This document shows, piece after piece, positions 50,430 to 59,339 of a stretch of 64,000 nucleotides of DNA. Position 1 is the stretch's first letter; each line of letters begins with the position of its first letter. This DNA comes from Caldinitratiruptor microaerophilus (GTDB lineage: Bacteria; Bacillota; Sulfobacillia; Symbiobacteriales; ZC4RG38): assembly GCF_025999835.1 (NCBI RefSeq), contig NZ_AP025628.1, positions 2,046,001 to 2,110,000 on the forward strand. The letters run 5' to 3'. The position numbers and the translations under genes are program-made. Under the pieces are notes generated by a model. That model had not been told where the DNA came from. It did no database searches and worked only from the letters and a program-made list of their open reading frames with translations.

Positions 50430-51815
50430 TCAGCGCACGAGCGAGAGCACCTCGTCCTGCACCGCCCCGGCGGTGAACGATGCGGCGCCCCGGGCCCGGG
50501 GACCGGCCGCCGGCCCCTCCCCGTCCAGGATGGCGGACAGGAGCCGGCGCTTCTGCTCGACCAGCCCGGCAATCCGCTCCTCGATGGTGTCCCGGGCCAG
50601 GAGCCCCGTCACGAACACCGTCCGGTGCTGGCCGATGCGGTGCACCCGGTCCTCCGCCTGCTCGGCCGCGGCGGGGTTCCACCAGTGGTCGAGGTGGTAG
50701 ACGTGGTTCGCCCGTGTGAGGGTGAGCCCCACCCCGCCGGCCTTCAGCGACATGAGGAGGACCCGGGGCCAGTGGTCCTCCTCGAAGCGCCGCAGCAGTT
50801 CGTCCCGCTGCCACTGCGACAGCTCGCCGCTGAAGAGCGCCGCCCCGAAGGGCTCGAAGCGGGGCAGGAGGGGCAACAGGGACTTCTCGGGGAACTGGGA
50901 GAACACGAGCACCTTCTCGCCCCGCGCCAGGATGTCGGGTAGGTCGCGCAGGATGTAGTCCACCTTGCTGCTCGCCCCCGTGGCGGGGTCGAGGTTGCAG
51001 ATCTCCTTGAGCCGGGTGAGCAGGCCGAGCACGGCTCCGCCCCCGCCCCCGGCCGGCCCCGGCAGTTCGCCCCGGGCGGCGGCGAGGGCAGCCTCGTAGG
51101 CGGCCCGCTGGGCCGGGTGCAGGTCGACCCACACGTCCCGCCGCAGCTTGGGCGGCAGGTATGCCAGCACCTCGGCCTTGCGCCGGCGGAGCATGAAGGG
51201 CGCCAGCGCCTCCCGGGCCTCGGCGGGGCTCGGCGCGGTCCGCCAGGACGGCCCGGGCACCGCCCCGGCGAGCAGGAAGGAGAACACGGCCAGCAGCTCC
51301 TCCAGCCGGTTCTCCAGGGGGGTGCCGGAGAGGCCCCAGCGGATCGGGCTCCGCAGCCCGGCCACGGCCCGGGCGAGCTGGGTGGCCGGGTTCTTGATGC
51401 GCTGGATCTCGTCGAGGATCACGAGGTCGAACGCCCGGGCGTCGGGCAGGGCGGAATCCACCCGCCACGTCTCGTACCCGCAGAGGAAGATCTGGTTCTT
51501 TGGCCACTGCCAGTACCAGATCCGGCGGGAGGGCGGGCCGTACACGGGACAGCAGATCAGTTCGGGCGCCCAGCGGCGCACCTTGCGCCACCAGTCCCAG
51601 AGGAGCGTCTTGGGGCACAGGACCAGGGCGCGGCGCACCTTGCCCACGGCGAACAGGCGCCTTGCGGCGCAGATCGCCTGGATCGACTTGCCCAGGCCCA
51701 TCTCGTCGCACAGGAGCGCCGCCGGCCGCTCGACCAGGAAGCGCACGCCCTCCTCCTGGAACGGGTACAGCGGTGGCGGCGGCGGTGGCGGGGCGAGGTA
51801 GGCCACCGTCTCCAT
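50430..51815 (-). CDS. SNF2-family DEAD/DEAH-like helicase (short form)
   Basis: A 461-residue SNF2 ATPase without the N-terminal extension of longer bacterial homologues. Motif I is DEMGLGKSIQ, motif II is the variant DEIQ (LVILDEIQRIKN), motif III is LSGTPLENRLEEL, motif V is SLKAGGVGLTLTRANHVYHLDHWWNP, and motif VI is QAEDRVHRIGQ. It is probably a DNA translocase involved in transcription or repair; no nuclease or zinc domain is fused. ATG at 51815 follows GGGGAG by about 9 nt. Confidence 0.9.
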   Translation of the reverse strand: METVAYLAPPPPPPPLYPFQEEGVRFLVERPAALLCDEMGLGKSIQAICAARRLFAVGKVRRALVLCPKTLLWDWWRKVRRWAPELICCPVYGPPSRRIWYWQWPKNQIFLCGYETWRVDSALPDARAFDLVILDEIQRIKNPATQLARAVAGLRSPIRWGLSGTPLENRLEELLAVFSFLLAGAVPGPSWRTAPSPAEAREALAPFMLRRRKAEVLAYLPPKLRRDVWVDLHPAQRAAYEAALAAARGELPGPAGGGGGAVLGLLTRLKEICNLDPATGASSKVDYILRDLPDILARGEKVLVFSQFPEKSLLPLLPRFEPFGAALFSGELSQWQRDELLRRFEEDHWPRVLLMSLKAGGVGLTLTRANHVYHLDHWWNPAAAEQAEDRVHRIGQHRTVFVTGLLARDTIEERIAGLVEQKRRLLSAILDGEGPAAGPRARGAASFTAGAVQDEVLSLVR

Positions 51816-52005
51816 CGGCGTTCACTCCCCGGGGCTCGGCGGAACCTGCGAGTTATGTTCCGCCCGCACGCGGGAGCCCATGCGGCGAAAAGAAAGGCAA
51901 CGCCGGCGGCCACGTCCTGTTTCCGGCGGCCGTTGCCGGCGTGTTCGCGCGCGGCAGGAAGGGCCCGCCGCACCGCGGAAATCGGTTTTGAGGAGGCATG
52001 AAGAC

Positions 52006-53184
52006 GTGAAGCCGCTTGCGCGTGTCGCCGCCGAGATCCCCCCGCAGGGGGTCCGGGTCATCTTCGAGCTGGCCTGGAAGATCCCGGACGCCATTCACCT
52101 GGAGGTCGGGGAGCCGAACTTCCCGACCCCGGCCCACATCGTCGAGGCGGCCGCACTGGCCGTCCGGGACGACCGCTGGCACCACTACACGCCGAACGCG
52201 GGGATCTGGTCCCTGCGCGAGGCCATCGCCGAGAAGATGCGTAGCCGCAACGGCCTGGAGGTCACACCCGAGCAGGTCGTCGTCCACGCGGGCGCCGTGG
52301 AGGGCATCGCCAGTATCCTTCTGGCGCTCGCCGAGGCCGGCGACGAGGTGCTGATCCCGGGCCTCGCCTGGCCGAACTACGAGATGTTCCTGCGCCTGCA
52401 GGGTGCCACGCCGGTCCCGTACCCGCTGCGCGAGGAGAACGGCTTCCTCCCCGACCCGGACGAGATCGCCCGTCGGATCACCCCGCGGACGAAGGCCCTC
52501 TTCATCAACACGCCGGGCAACCCCACCGGCGCCGTCTTCCCGGCCGAACTCCTGCGGACGCTCGTCGACCTCTGCCGGCGCTACGACCTGTACCTCGTCT
52601 CGGACGAGGTGTACGAGGACATCGTCTTCGACGCCCCGCACGTCAGCGCCGCCCGGTTCGACACGGACGGCCGGGTCATCACCCTGTCGGGGTTCTCGAA
52701 GGGGTACGCGATGACGGGCTGGCGGATCGGGTACACCGTGTCGCCGCCCCGCATCGCCGAGGTGATCACGAAGATCCAGGAACCCCTCATCTCCTGCACG
52801 AACGCGGTCGCCCAGAAGGCGGCCGAAGCCGCCCTGCGGGGCCCGCAGGACGTGGTCGAGGCGATGCGTCAGGCCTACCGGCGCCGGCGAGACATGGCCC
52901 TGGACATCCTGCGCCGGGAGGGGCTCTACCGCTACACGCCGCAGGGCGCGTTCTACCTCCTCGTCGACGTCCGCGGCGCCGGCGAGGACTCTTACGCCGT
53001 GGCCAAGGCCCTGCTCCGGGAGGAGAAGGTCGCGGTCGCGCCCGGCGAGGCCTTCGGCGCCCAGGGGCGCGGCCTGGTCCGGGTCTCTCTCGCCTCCAGC
53101 GAGGAGGCCATCCGCGAGGGGCTCACCCGGCTCGCCCGCTTCGTGCGCCGGCCGCTCCACGCCCCCGCCGCTGGCGACGACTGA
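52006..53184 (+). CDS. PLP-dependent class I/II aminotransferase
   Basis: A 392-residue fold-type I aminotransferase of the aspartate/aromatic group. IHLEVGEPNFPTPAHIVEAA opens the core, HYTPNAGIWSLREAIAEKM follows, NTPGNPTGAVF contains the substrate-binding Asn, LVSDEVYEDIVF the PLP-ring Asp/Tyr, and SGFSKGYAMTGWRIGY the Schiff-base Lys and phosphate-binding Arg. GTG at 52006 follows GAGGAGG by 9 nt. Substrate specificity is not readable. A role in branched-chain or aromatic amino acid degradation would suit the surrounding metabolism (inference). Confidence 0.9.
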   Translation: MKPLARVAAEIPPQGVRVIFELAWKIPDAIHLEVGEPNFPTPAHIVEAAALAVRDDRWHHYTPNAGIWSLREAIAEKMRSRNGLEVTPEQVVVHAGAVEGIASILLALAEAGDEVLIPGLAWPNYEMFLRLQGATPVPYPLREENGFLPDPDEIARRITPRTKALFINTPGNPTGAVFPAELLRTLVDLCRRYDLYLVSDEVYEDIVFDAPHVSAARFDTDGRVITLSGFSKGYAMTGWRIGYTVSPPRIAEVITKIQEPLISCTNAVAQKAAEAALRGPQDVVEAMRQAYRRRRDMALDILRREGLYRYTPQGAFYLLVDVRGAGEDSYAVAKALLREEKVAVAPGEAFGAQGRGLVRVSLASSEEAIREGLTRLARFVRRPLHAPAAGDD

Positions 53185-53206
53185 CGGCCGCCGACTACAG
53201 CCGGGC

Positions 53207-54502
53207 TCAGTAGATGAACTCCCGGATGTCGTAGAGCGACACGCGCGGACCGGGGTCGGAGCGGAGGGCGGCGCGCAGGGTCTCTAGCTGGGCGCCGACC
53301 TCCTCCTCCGTCAGGGCCCGCACGCCCTCGGCCCGGGCGCGCGCCGCGTACTCGAGGGCCGGGTGCTCCACGAACGGCGAGAGGTAGATGATGTCCCCCG
53401 GCCCCAGCCCCATCGCCCGGACGACGCGGACGGTCTCCGCCACGTGCCGGGCGGCGTACCGGTCCCCGCCGGCCCCGGCCATGACGATCACCCCGACCGC
53501 CAGCCCCGCCGCCTTCATCTCCCGCACGAGCTCCACGGCGTCGGCCGGTGTTCCCGGCTTGTTGAGGAAGGCCAGCAGGTCGGCGCTGCCCGTCTCCAGC
53601 CCGACGTAGACCCGCCGCAGGCCCCGTCGCGCCATCTCCTCGAACTCCCGGCGCCCCTTCGTGATGCTGCCGGTGAAGACGTCCAGGAAGGAGTAGAAGC
53701 CCTCGAAGTGGACCGGGTGCTCCCGGCGCCAGGCGGCAAGGGCTCCGCCGGCCAGCCCCGCCGGGGGCACGGGGAACACCCGGGCCGCCGCCTCCATGTG
53801 GGACAGCAAGAGCGGTTGCGGGGTGACCAGCGCGTTGGCGTCGGCGAGGAAGACCGTGCGGCGCAGGCCGAGGGACGGCCCCAGGAACGCCCGCACCGCG
53901 TCCAGGTGGGCGGCGAACTGGGCGGCCGTCCGCACCCGGAACGGCCGGTCCCGGTAGAAGTTGCAGAAGGTGCACCGGTTCCACGAGCAGCCTTCCGTCG
54001 CCTGCAGCACCACGGCCAGGTACTGGTCCGGCGGCAGGATGGTCACCGGCCGGTACACCTGGCGGAAGCGTTCGGCGGTGGCCTGATGGTCGGCCCAGGA
54101 GTACGCGGCGGCGCGTTCGAGCCAGGCCGCGGCAACGGCGGTCAGGTCCGTCTCCGGACGGGTCTCGCCGGCCCGCACCAGCCGGGCCTCCCCCGCTCCG
54201 ACCGCGCGCCGCGCGGCGGCGGCGGCTTCCCGCACGCGGGCGAGAAGGGCCTGCTTTCCCTCTTCGTCCAGGTCGGCCCGCACGTGCTGCAACCCGGCCG
54301 GCCCCCGTTCCCAGCCCTTCTCGAGCACCTGGCCGGAAAGCCCCCACTTGTAGGTGCGCCGGCCTTCGAAGGTGTAGAAGACCCGGCCGGTGGCGTCGAA
54401 CGCGCTGACGTGCCGCCCTCCGATGCTCACCGAGAGGGAGTGCGGATAGATCGCCACCGTCACTTCGGCGGCCGACACGCCAGACCCGACGGGGATCGTC
54501 AC
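53207..54502 (-). CDS. Radical-SAM protein with CX4CX2C cluster motif
   Basis: A 431-residue radical-SAM protein of unknown reaction. Residues 1-150 are a beta-rich then helical N-terminal extension (VTVAIYPHSLSVSIGGRHVS). The cluster motif is EGCSWNRCTFCNFY (CX4CX2C, as in several uncharacterised Bacillota families), followed by FLADANALVTPQPLL, RVYVGLETGS and IYLSPFVEHPALEY. GTG at 54502 overlaps the stop of the membrane-protein gene (GTGA), so the two are translationally coupled and may work together. Confidence 0.8.
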   Translation of the reverse strand: MTIPVGSGVSAAEVTVAIYPHSLSVSIGGRHVSAFDATGRVFYTFEGRRTYKWGLSGQVLEKGWERGPAGLQHVRADLDEEGKQALLARVREAAAAARRAVGAGEARLVRAGETRPETDLTAVAAAWLERAAAYSWADHQATAERFRQVYRPVTILPPDQYLAVVLQATEGCSWNRCTFCNFYRDRPFRVRTAAQFAAHLDAVRAFLGPSLGLRRTVFLADANALVTPQPLLLSHMEAAARVFPVPPAGLAGGALAAWRREHPVHFEGFYSFLDVFTGSITKGRREFEEMARRGLRRVYVGLETGSADLLAFLNKPGTPADAVELVREMKAAGLAVGVIVMAGAGGDRYAARHVAETVRVVRAMGLGPGDIIYLSPFVEHPALEYAARARAEGVRALTEEEVGAQLETLRAALRSDPGPRVSLYDIREFIY

Positions 54503-55266
54503 GGCGAACCCACCTCGTCGCCCGGTCTCCGGGCCGCGTCCCGTCGCGGGCGACCCGACCCCTCCCGCGCGACGTCGGGGCGCTGCGCCAGGGCGGAGCC
54601 GGGCATGGCCAGGAAGCCGGCGAACAGGACGACGGTGCCGGCGGCCAGGGTGACCCAGAAGGCGCCGGAGCCCTGGAGGACCCGGGCCATCGTCCCGGCC
54701 GCGGCGTTGATCAGCGTGCCTCCGGCGATGAGGGCGTTGCCGAGGAGCAGCCGCCCCGGCGAGCGGCGCCGGAGGACCCGCCACGCGCTCCACAGGGCGA
54801 CCCCGAATACCCCGACGGTGCCGTACGTGTTCATGAGGATGAGCACGGCGAGCCCCGGCCCGAGATCGAGCACGTGCACGCCCGCCCCCGCCCCGGTGGC
54901 CGCGACCTGGCGAAGGGCCTGCAGGTCCGCAGGCGCCCGGAAGATGACGTACGCGCCCACCGCGCCCAGGGCGACGAGGGCCCAGAGGAGTCCCCCGGCC
55001 ACGCGGCGGGGCAGCGCCATGTAGAGGCTCCCCTGGCCGAGCAGTGCCGCCATCAGCAGGGCGCCGGTGAGGTAGTACACCCGGAACCACGCCAGGCTGA
55101 GCCAGACGGTGCTGAGGATGAAGGCCACGGCCCCCACCCCCGAGAGGAAGAGCGACAGCGCCCACACGGCCTGCTGCGGCCGCCGCCTGTGGACGTACTG
55201 CCGCAGCACCAGCGCAGCGAAGGCGAAGCTGACGGCCGCGACCACGGCCGGGTACAGGTACTGCAC
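54499..55266 (-). CDS. Polytopic membrane protein coupled to the radical-SAM gene
   Basis: A 255-residue protein with about seven hydrophobic segments (for example YLYPAVVAAVSFAFAALVL, AVWALSLFLSGVGAVAFILS, NALIAGGTLINAAAGTMARV). The topology resembles 7TM sensor-like or diverged histidine-kinase-receptor membrane domains, but no signalling domain is attached. GTG at 55266 follows GGGAGGG by 6 nt. Family unknown. Overlap with the radical-SAM start suggests a common function, perhaps on a lipid or membrane substrate (inference). Confidence 0.7.
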   Translation of the reverse strand: MQYLYPAVVAAVSFAFAALVLRQYVHRRRPQQAVWALSLFLSGVGAVAFILSTVWLSLAWFRVYYLTGALLMAALLGQGSLYMALPRRVAGGLLWALVALGAVGAYVIFRAPADLQALRQVAATGAGAGVHVLDLGPGLAVLILMNTYGTVGVFGVALWSAWRVLRRRSPGRLLLGNALIAGGTLINAAAGTMARVLQGSGAFWVTLAAGTVVLFAGFLAMPGSALAQRPDVAREGSGRPRRDAARRPGDEVGSP

Positions 55267-55360
55267 CGCAATCCCTCCCGCGAGCTTCTTCGGCGCGCGG
55301 ACGCCCCGCACCTTCGCGCCCGCCGGCTGCCCGGGCAGGAAACCCGGAGCGCCGGCCGTC

Positions 55361-56431
55361 CTACGCCTCGGGGCCCGCCGGGCTGCGGCGGGCCAGCAGC
55401 TCGGCGGCCTCGATGTACGCGGCCGACTCGCCGACGTGCCACGGGTACTCCAGCCCGGCGAACCGCTCCTCCACCTCCGCCAGCGCGGCCGCCGCGCGCG
55501 GCCTGTCGCCGGCCCGTGCGGCCGCCACCGCCGCCAGCACCCAGGGGAACGCGTCTTCCTCCAGCCGGTGCCACGCGGGGTGCGCGGCGGCGAACGCGTG
55601 GTACCCCGCAGGGTCGTCGGTGAGGCCATGGACGAGCGGGAAGAACTGGACCACCCCGTCCGGGTAGAAGCGGCCCTCGCTGCGCCAGCGGGTCCCGTAG
55701 GGCCCGAGGCCCCAGTCGAGGCGGCCGTCACCTCGGGCGAAGCGCCCGAGGGCCGACTCCACGCGCGCCGCCCGCTCCCGGGCCGCGGCGGCCTCCTCCC
55801 GCTCCCCGGCGGCCTCCAGGACCCGGGCCCAGTCGAACCACCCCCGCCAGACCTCGACGTTGTCCATCAGGAACTTGACCGGGTAGTCGGCGCGCGCCCA
55901 GGTGAGCCCGTCCCGGTCGGTGAGGGACTCGATGGCGCCGGCCACGCGGCGCAGGTCGTCCAGGTGGGCCCGCACCCACCGCACGTCGCCGCCTGCGTCC
56001 AGGTAGGCAGCCACCAGGGAGAGGAAGGTCGCCGCGTAGGCGTCGGACGAGTCGCGGGTACCCCGGGAGACCTCCATGCCGTGGCGGACGGTGAAGTCGT
56101 CGATGGTCCCGTCCGGGTTCAGGTGCCGGACGTACCAGTTCATGTAGCGGCGAACGGCCGCACGGCCCGACCGGTCCGCCAGCAGGGCCCGGGCGGCCCG
56201 ATTGGCGAAATACGGATTGATGTCGAGCCGGGCCGGGGTCAGGGCGATCGCGCCGGTGGGCCGCTGGGACGCCAGGATGTACTGCCGGTGGCGCGCGATC
56301 CGGTCCGCCGGCCGGTCCCGGCGGGCTCCACCCCCACCCGACCAGCCCACCACACACGCCACCCCCACCAGGGCCAGGAGCGCGAGGCCACGGCTTCGGA
56401 ACCCACGGTTGAGTCTTCCCGCCCGCCCCAT
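55361..56431 (-). CDS. Secreted or anchored six-hairpin-barrel-like protein
   Basis: A 356-residue protein with an N-terminal hydrophobic segment (GLALLALVGVACVVGW). The remainder is a series of helices with aromatic and acidic patches (INPYFANRAARALLADRS, MNWYVRHLNPDGTIDDF, SSDAYAATFLSLVAAYL, PVKFLMDNVEVWRGWFDWARV, FPWVLAAVAAARAGDRPRAA), reminiscent of (alpha/alpha)6 glycoside hydrolases. Catalytic residues could not be assigned. The start is ATG at 56431, with an alternative ATG 6 nt upstream. The hydrolase role is inference. Confidence 0.6.
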   Translation of the reverse strand: MGRAGRLNRGFRSRGLALLALVGVACVVGWSGGGGARRDRPADRIARHRQYILASQRPTGAIALTPARLDINPYFANRAARALLADRSGRAAVRRYMNWYVRHLNPDGTIDDFTVRHGMEVSRGTRDSSDAYAATFLSLVAAYLDAGGDVRWVRAHLDDLRRVAGAIESLTDRDGLTWARADYPVKFLMDNVEVWRGWFDWARVLEAAGEREEAAAARERAARVESALGRFARGDGRLDWGLGPYGTRWRSEGRFYPDGVVQFFPLVHGLTDDPAGYHAFAAAHPAWHRLEEDAFPWVLAAVAAARAGDRPRAAAALAEVEERFAGLEYPWHVGESAAYIEAAELLARRSPAGPEA

Positions 56432-56648
56432 CCCCATCCCCTCTCTCCACCGTGTTCCGCCGTTCCGGCAGGGCCCCTGGACATTCACTCAGGGTCCTGG
56501 AATAATGGTAACGCAAAGGATATGTGCCGCGTTTTTCATTTGCTTTACAAAACGGTTGGTGAACGATTGCAGGCACCACGAATTCGGCCGGCCGCGTGCT
56601 CGCGGGGTACGCCGAGAGGACCGGCCCGGAGGGAAAGGAGGGAACCCG
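56432..56648. other. 217-bp A/T-rich divergent intergenic region
   Basis: The segment 56500-56565 is clearly richer in A and T than its surroundings and probably holds promoters for both flanking genes. No confident -35/-10 pair could be assigned on either strand. Confidence 0.4.
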
Positions 56649-57017
56649 GTGGACGGACACGCACACGGCCACGGCCCGGGGCACGGACATGCCCACGGGC
56701 ACGGGCGCCTGGACGCCCACGGCCACACCCGGTTCCACGCGCCGATCATGGAGCGACCCACCACGCTGTGGGGCAAGATCAAGCAGTTCTTCTGGGGCTT
56801 CCTGTTCTTCGAGTGGTACCACGAACTCCAGCACGAGCGGGCCAAGTACAACGACGTGATGAACCTCATCCTCTTCGGCGAAATGCTGGGCATCCCGCTC
56901 ATGAACTCGTCGATCGGGCTGCGGCTGCTCCCGTACGCCCTGCCCGACCTGCCGGCCTGGAAGCACCGCCAGCTCGAGGAGCACGTCGTCGAGGAGCACG
57001 CGCCGCACATCCACTGA
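56649..57017 (+). CDS. Small protein with His-rich N-terminus
   Basis: A 122-residue protein. The first 35 residues contain about 13 histidines, mostly in His-Gly or His-Ala repeats (HAHGHGPGHGHAHGHG), a likely binding or storage tract for Ni, Zn or Co. The rest is helical and amphipathic (TLWGKIKQFFWGFLFFEWYH, VMNLILFGEMLGIPLM) and ends EEHVVEEHAPHIH. It may be membrane-associated. GTG at 56649 follows AAAGGAGG by 7 nt. The family is not recognised. It precedes the TM protein at 57057 by 39 bp. Confidence 0.7.
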   Translation: MDGHAHGHGPGHGHAHGHGRLDAHGHTRFHAPIMERPTTLWGKIKQFFWGFLFFEWYHELQHERAKYNDVMNLILFGEMLGIPLMNSSIGLRLLPYALPDLPAWKHRQLEEHVVEEHAPHIH

Positions 57018-57056
57018 ACGGGGGACCCGCCGCCCTAGGCAGGGAGGGCTGCGCCG

Positions 57057-57590
57057 TTGGAACAGACCTTGACCCGCGTGGTCGTCTTCCTGGCGTTCGC
57101 GCTGCTCGGGTGGTGGTTCGTGGGCAACTGGCTCAACCGCCGGCGGGCGAACGCCCTGGCCCGGGTGATCTACCACGCCGTCCCGGTCCTCGGGCAGCGA
57201 GCCACGATCCGCCCGGTGGGCTCGGGCAGCGCCGGGTTCCACATCGAGATCCAGGACCCGGTCCCGGGGGTGCGCTGGGCCGCCCTCCTGTGCCTGCTGG
57301 AGGCGCGCGACTTCCCCCTGGCGTGGATCTATACCCGGCTGCGCGGCCGGCGTGACACGGTCATCCTGCGCGTGGACTTCGCCACCCCCCCGAAGGAAGA
57401 AGCCCGCCCCGACCCCCGCACGGCGGGGGCGCAGGCGGGCCTGCGGCGGGTCATCGCCTTCCGGGTGCAGCCGGAGAGCCCCCACCTGCAGCTGAGCTTC
57501 GGCGTCGGCGGCGGCGAGGAGGACGAGATCCGGCGGGCCTTCGAGTTCGCCGCCCGCCTGGCGCGGGGCGAGGTCGCCCCGTCGGGCTGA
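57057..57590 (+). CDS. Hypothetical protein with one N-terminal transmembrane helix
   Basis: A 177-residue protein I do not recognise. Residues 7-25 form a hydrophobic helix (VVVFLAFALLGWWFVGNWL), followed by a soluble alpha/beta domain (RATIRPVGSGSAGFHIEIQD, WAALLCLLEARDFPLAWIY, RDTVILRVDFATPPKEE). TTG at 57057 follows GGGAGGG by 8 nt. It follows the His-rich gene on the same strand and ends before a strong terminator, so the two genes form a small operon. Confidence 0.65.
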   Translation: MEQTLTRVVVFLAFALLGWWFVGNWLNRRRANALARVIYHAVPVLGQRATIRPVGSGSAGFHIEIQDPVPGVRWAALLCLLEARDFPLAWIYTRLRGRRDTVILRVDFATPPKEEARPDPRTAGAQAGLRRVIAFRVQPESPHLQLSFGVGGGEEDEIRRAFEFAARLARGEVAPSG

Positions 57591-57617
57591 CCGTGCCCCC
57601 GGAGGCCCGCACCGCGA

Positions 57618-57646
57618 GAAGGCCGCCCCGGCGAGGGGCGGCCTTC
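57618..57646. terminator. Terminator between the hypothetical operon and tctB
   Basis: A perfect 12-bp stem (GAAGGCCGCCCC / GGGGCGGCCTTC) with a 5-nt loop separates the convergent genes at 57590 and 57663. It probably terminates both transcripts. Confidence 0.7.
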
Positions 57647-57662
57647 GCCGCGGCGGCGCGGG

Positions 57663-58148
57663 CTAGAACGGAAGCCCCAAGCGGTAGAAGATGCTCTTCG
57701 GCAGCGCCACCCGGAAGCCCCGCTCGAAGACGAAGTACAGGACCACGGCGAAGACGATGCCGTGAAGGAGCGTCCAGTACCAGCGGAAGCGCCCGTACCA
57801 CCAGCCGAAGAGCCACGAGTAGGCGGCGGCCACGACGTAGAAGCCGAGGCGCCCCGCGCCGGCGGTGGCCAGAAGGATTGGCAGGCCGACCTTCCCCACC
57901 TCCGCGGCGGCGCGAGGGTCCTCGAAGAAGCGGACGTCCCCCTTCCTCCGCCACGCCTCCCAGCCGGCCCCGAGGATCCCCAGCACCATCAGGAGGCTGA
58001 GGAAGAAGGGGAAGAAACCGGGGGCGGGGCCGGAGTCCCCCCATCCCGGACCGAGCCGGACGGCGTCGTAGGCAACCAGCCCGGCGAGCACCAGCATCCC
58101 CAGGGTGACAACGAGGTCCACGGCTCGCAGGCTCACCCTGCTCAGCAC
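57663..58148 (-). CDS. tctB: Tripartite tricarboxylate transporter small permease TctB
   Basis: A 161-residue TctB-family membrane protein with four hydrophobic segments (LVVTLGMLVLAGLVAYDAV, GFFPFFLSLLMVLGILGAGW, LGFYVVAAAYSWLFGWWYG, LHGIVFAVVLYFVFERGF). The APGFFPF segment and the C-terminal LPKSIFYRLGLPF resemble the family. Transcription order on the minus strand is tctA, tctC, tctB, and this is the last gene. Confidence 0.85.
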   Translation of the reverse strand: MLSRVSLRAVDLVVTLGMLVLAGLVAYDAVRLGPGWGDSGPAPGFFPFFLSLLMVLGILGAGWEAWRRKGDVRFFEDPRAAAEVGKVGLPILLATAGAGRLGFYVVAAAYSWLFGWWYGRFRWYWTLLHGIVFAVVLYFVFERGFRVALPKSIFYRLGLPF

Positions 58149-58161
58149 GCCGTCCGCCCCC

Positions 58162-59283
58162 CTACTTCACCCAGCCGATGTCCCGCATGAGCTGCGCGTG
58201 CAGGGTGTCGTACTGGTGGAGGAACTGCCTGAACTCGTCCCCGCCGAGGAAGCGCGCCACCATCATGTTCTGGGAGAGGTAGTCCTGCCACTCCTTCGTC
58301 TCGAACACCCTCTTGAACAGGTCGACCAGCCAGGCACGGTTCTCCTCGGGGATCCCCGGCGCGGCGATGATGCCGCGCACCTGATAGTACGCCAGCTCGG
58401 AGTGGTCCCCCAGCCCGACCTCCTTGTACGTCGGAACGTCGGGAAGGAACTTGAGGCGCTCCTCCGTGAAAGCCACGAGGGGCCGCATCCGGTCGGGGTA
58501 ATGCGGGGAAGCCTCGCTGGGCTGGTTGACGCTGGCCTCCACGTGCTTGCCGGCCACCTGGGCGGCGACCTGCCCGCCGCCCTTCTCAGGAACGTACTTG
58601 AACGGTTGCCCGCCGAGCGCCCGCTGGAGCAGGTTGAACAGGATCTCGTCTTCCTGCTTGCTACCGGTCCCCACGACGGTGACGCTCCGCTCCCTGGCCG
58701 CCTTGACGAAGTCGTCCCAGGTCTTCCAGGAGTCGACGTGCGTCCAGAGCACGAAGGGATCCAGGGCCATGAGGGCGACGGGGGTGAAGTCGCTGGCGAT
58801 CGCCTTGAAGGGGAGCTTCTGCAGCTGCGGGGTCGTGAACACGGAGTTCAGGGTGATCAGGACGGCGTTCGGGTCGCCCTTCTTGCCGTAGAGGTACTGC
58901 AGGCCCACGGCCCCGGCCCCGCCGGGCTTGTTCACCACCAGGAAGGGCTGGGGCGAGAGCTTGTACTTGTCGATCACGCTCGTGATGAACCGCGCGTACT
59001 GGTCCGACCCGCCCCCCGGCTCCGTGGTGACCACGAACTCGACGGGCTTGTCCGGCGGCCTGGGCGTGACGGCCGCCGCCCCCGACGCCCCGGCGGGCGA
59101 CCCCTGCCCCGGCGACTGCGCCGGACCGGCGGGCTGCGCCTGGGCGGACGGCTGGTCCTGTCCGGAGCGCTGGCTCCCCTGGGCCGGCGCCTGGCCGCCT
59201 CCACACCCTGCCAGGACGGTGAGGCCGAGGCCGGCCAGGAGCGCGACCAGGCCCCTCTGCCAGGGCTGTCGATGGTGGATCAC
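58162..59283 (-). CDS. tctC: Tripartite tricarboxylate transporter receptor lipoprotein TctC
   Basis: A 373-residue extracytoplasmic receptor. The lipobox is LGLTVLAGC (Cys near residue 26), with a long Gln/Pro/Gly/Ser tether to about residue 75. The core has VEFVVTTEPGGGSDQYARFI, VVNKPGGAGAVGLQYLYG and YVPEKGGGQVAAQVAGKHV, typical of Bug/TctC proteins. GTG at 59283 follows GGAGGAGGGG. The substrate is probably a di- or tricarboxylate. Confidence 0.9.
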   Translation of the reverse strand: MIHHRQPWQRGLVALLAGLGLTVLAGCGGGQAPAQGSQRSGQDQPSAQAQPAGPAQSPGQGSPAGASGAAAVTPRPPDKPVEFVVTTEPGGGSDQYARFITSVIDKYKLSPQPFLVVNKPGGAGAVGLQYLYGKKGDPNAVLITLNSVFTTPQLQKLPFKAIASDFTPVALMALDPFVLWTHVDSWKTWDDFVKAARERSVTVVGTGSKQEDEILFNLLQRALGGQPFKYVPEKGGGQVAAQVAGKHVEASVNQPSEASPHYPDRMRPLVAFTEERLKFLPDVPTYKEVGLGDHSELAYYQVRGIIAAPGIPEENRAWLVDLFKRVFETKEWQDYLSQNMMVARFLGGDEFRQFLHQYDTLHAQLMRDIGWVK

Positions 59284-59339
59284 CGCTGACCCCTCCTCCC
59301 CAAGATGGAACGTGCCGTGCGCGCGGGCCCGCGCACCGG

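Noticed and set aside
51816-52005. T-box leader before the aminotransferase gene
   Set aside because: No T-box sequence (AGGGTGG-like) or terminator/antiterminator pair is visible; only short GC-rich inverted repeats.
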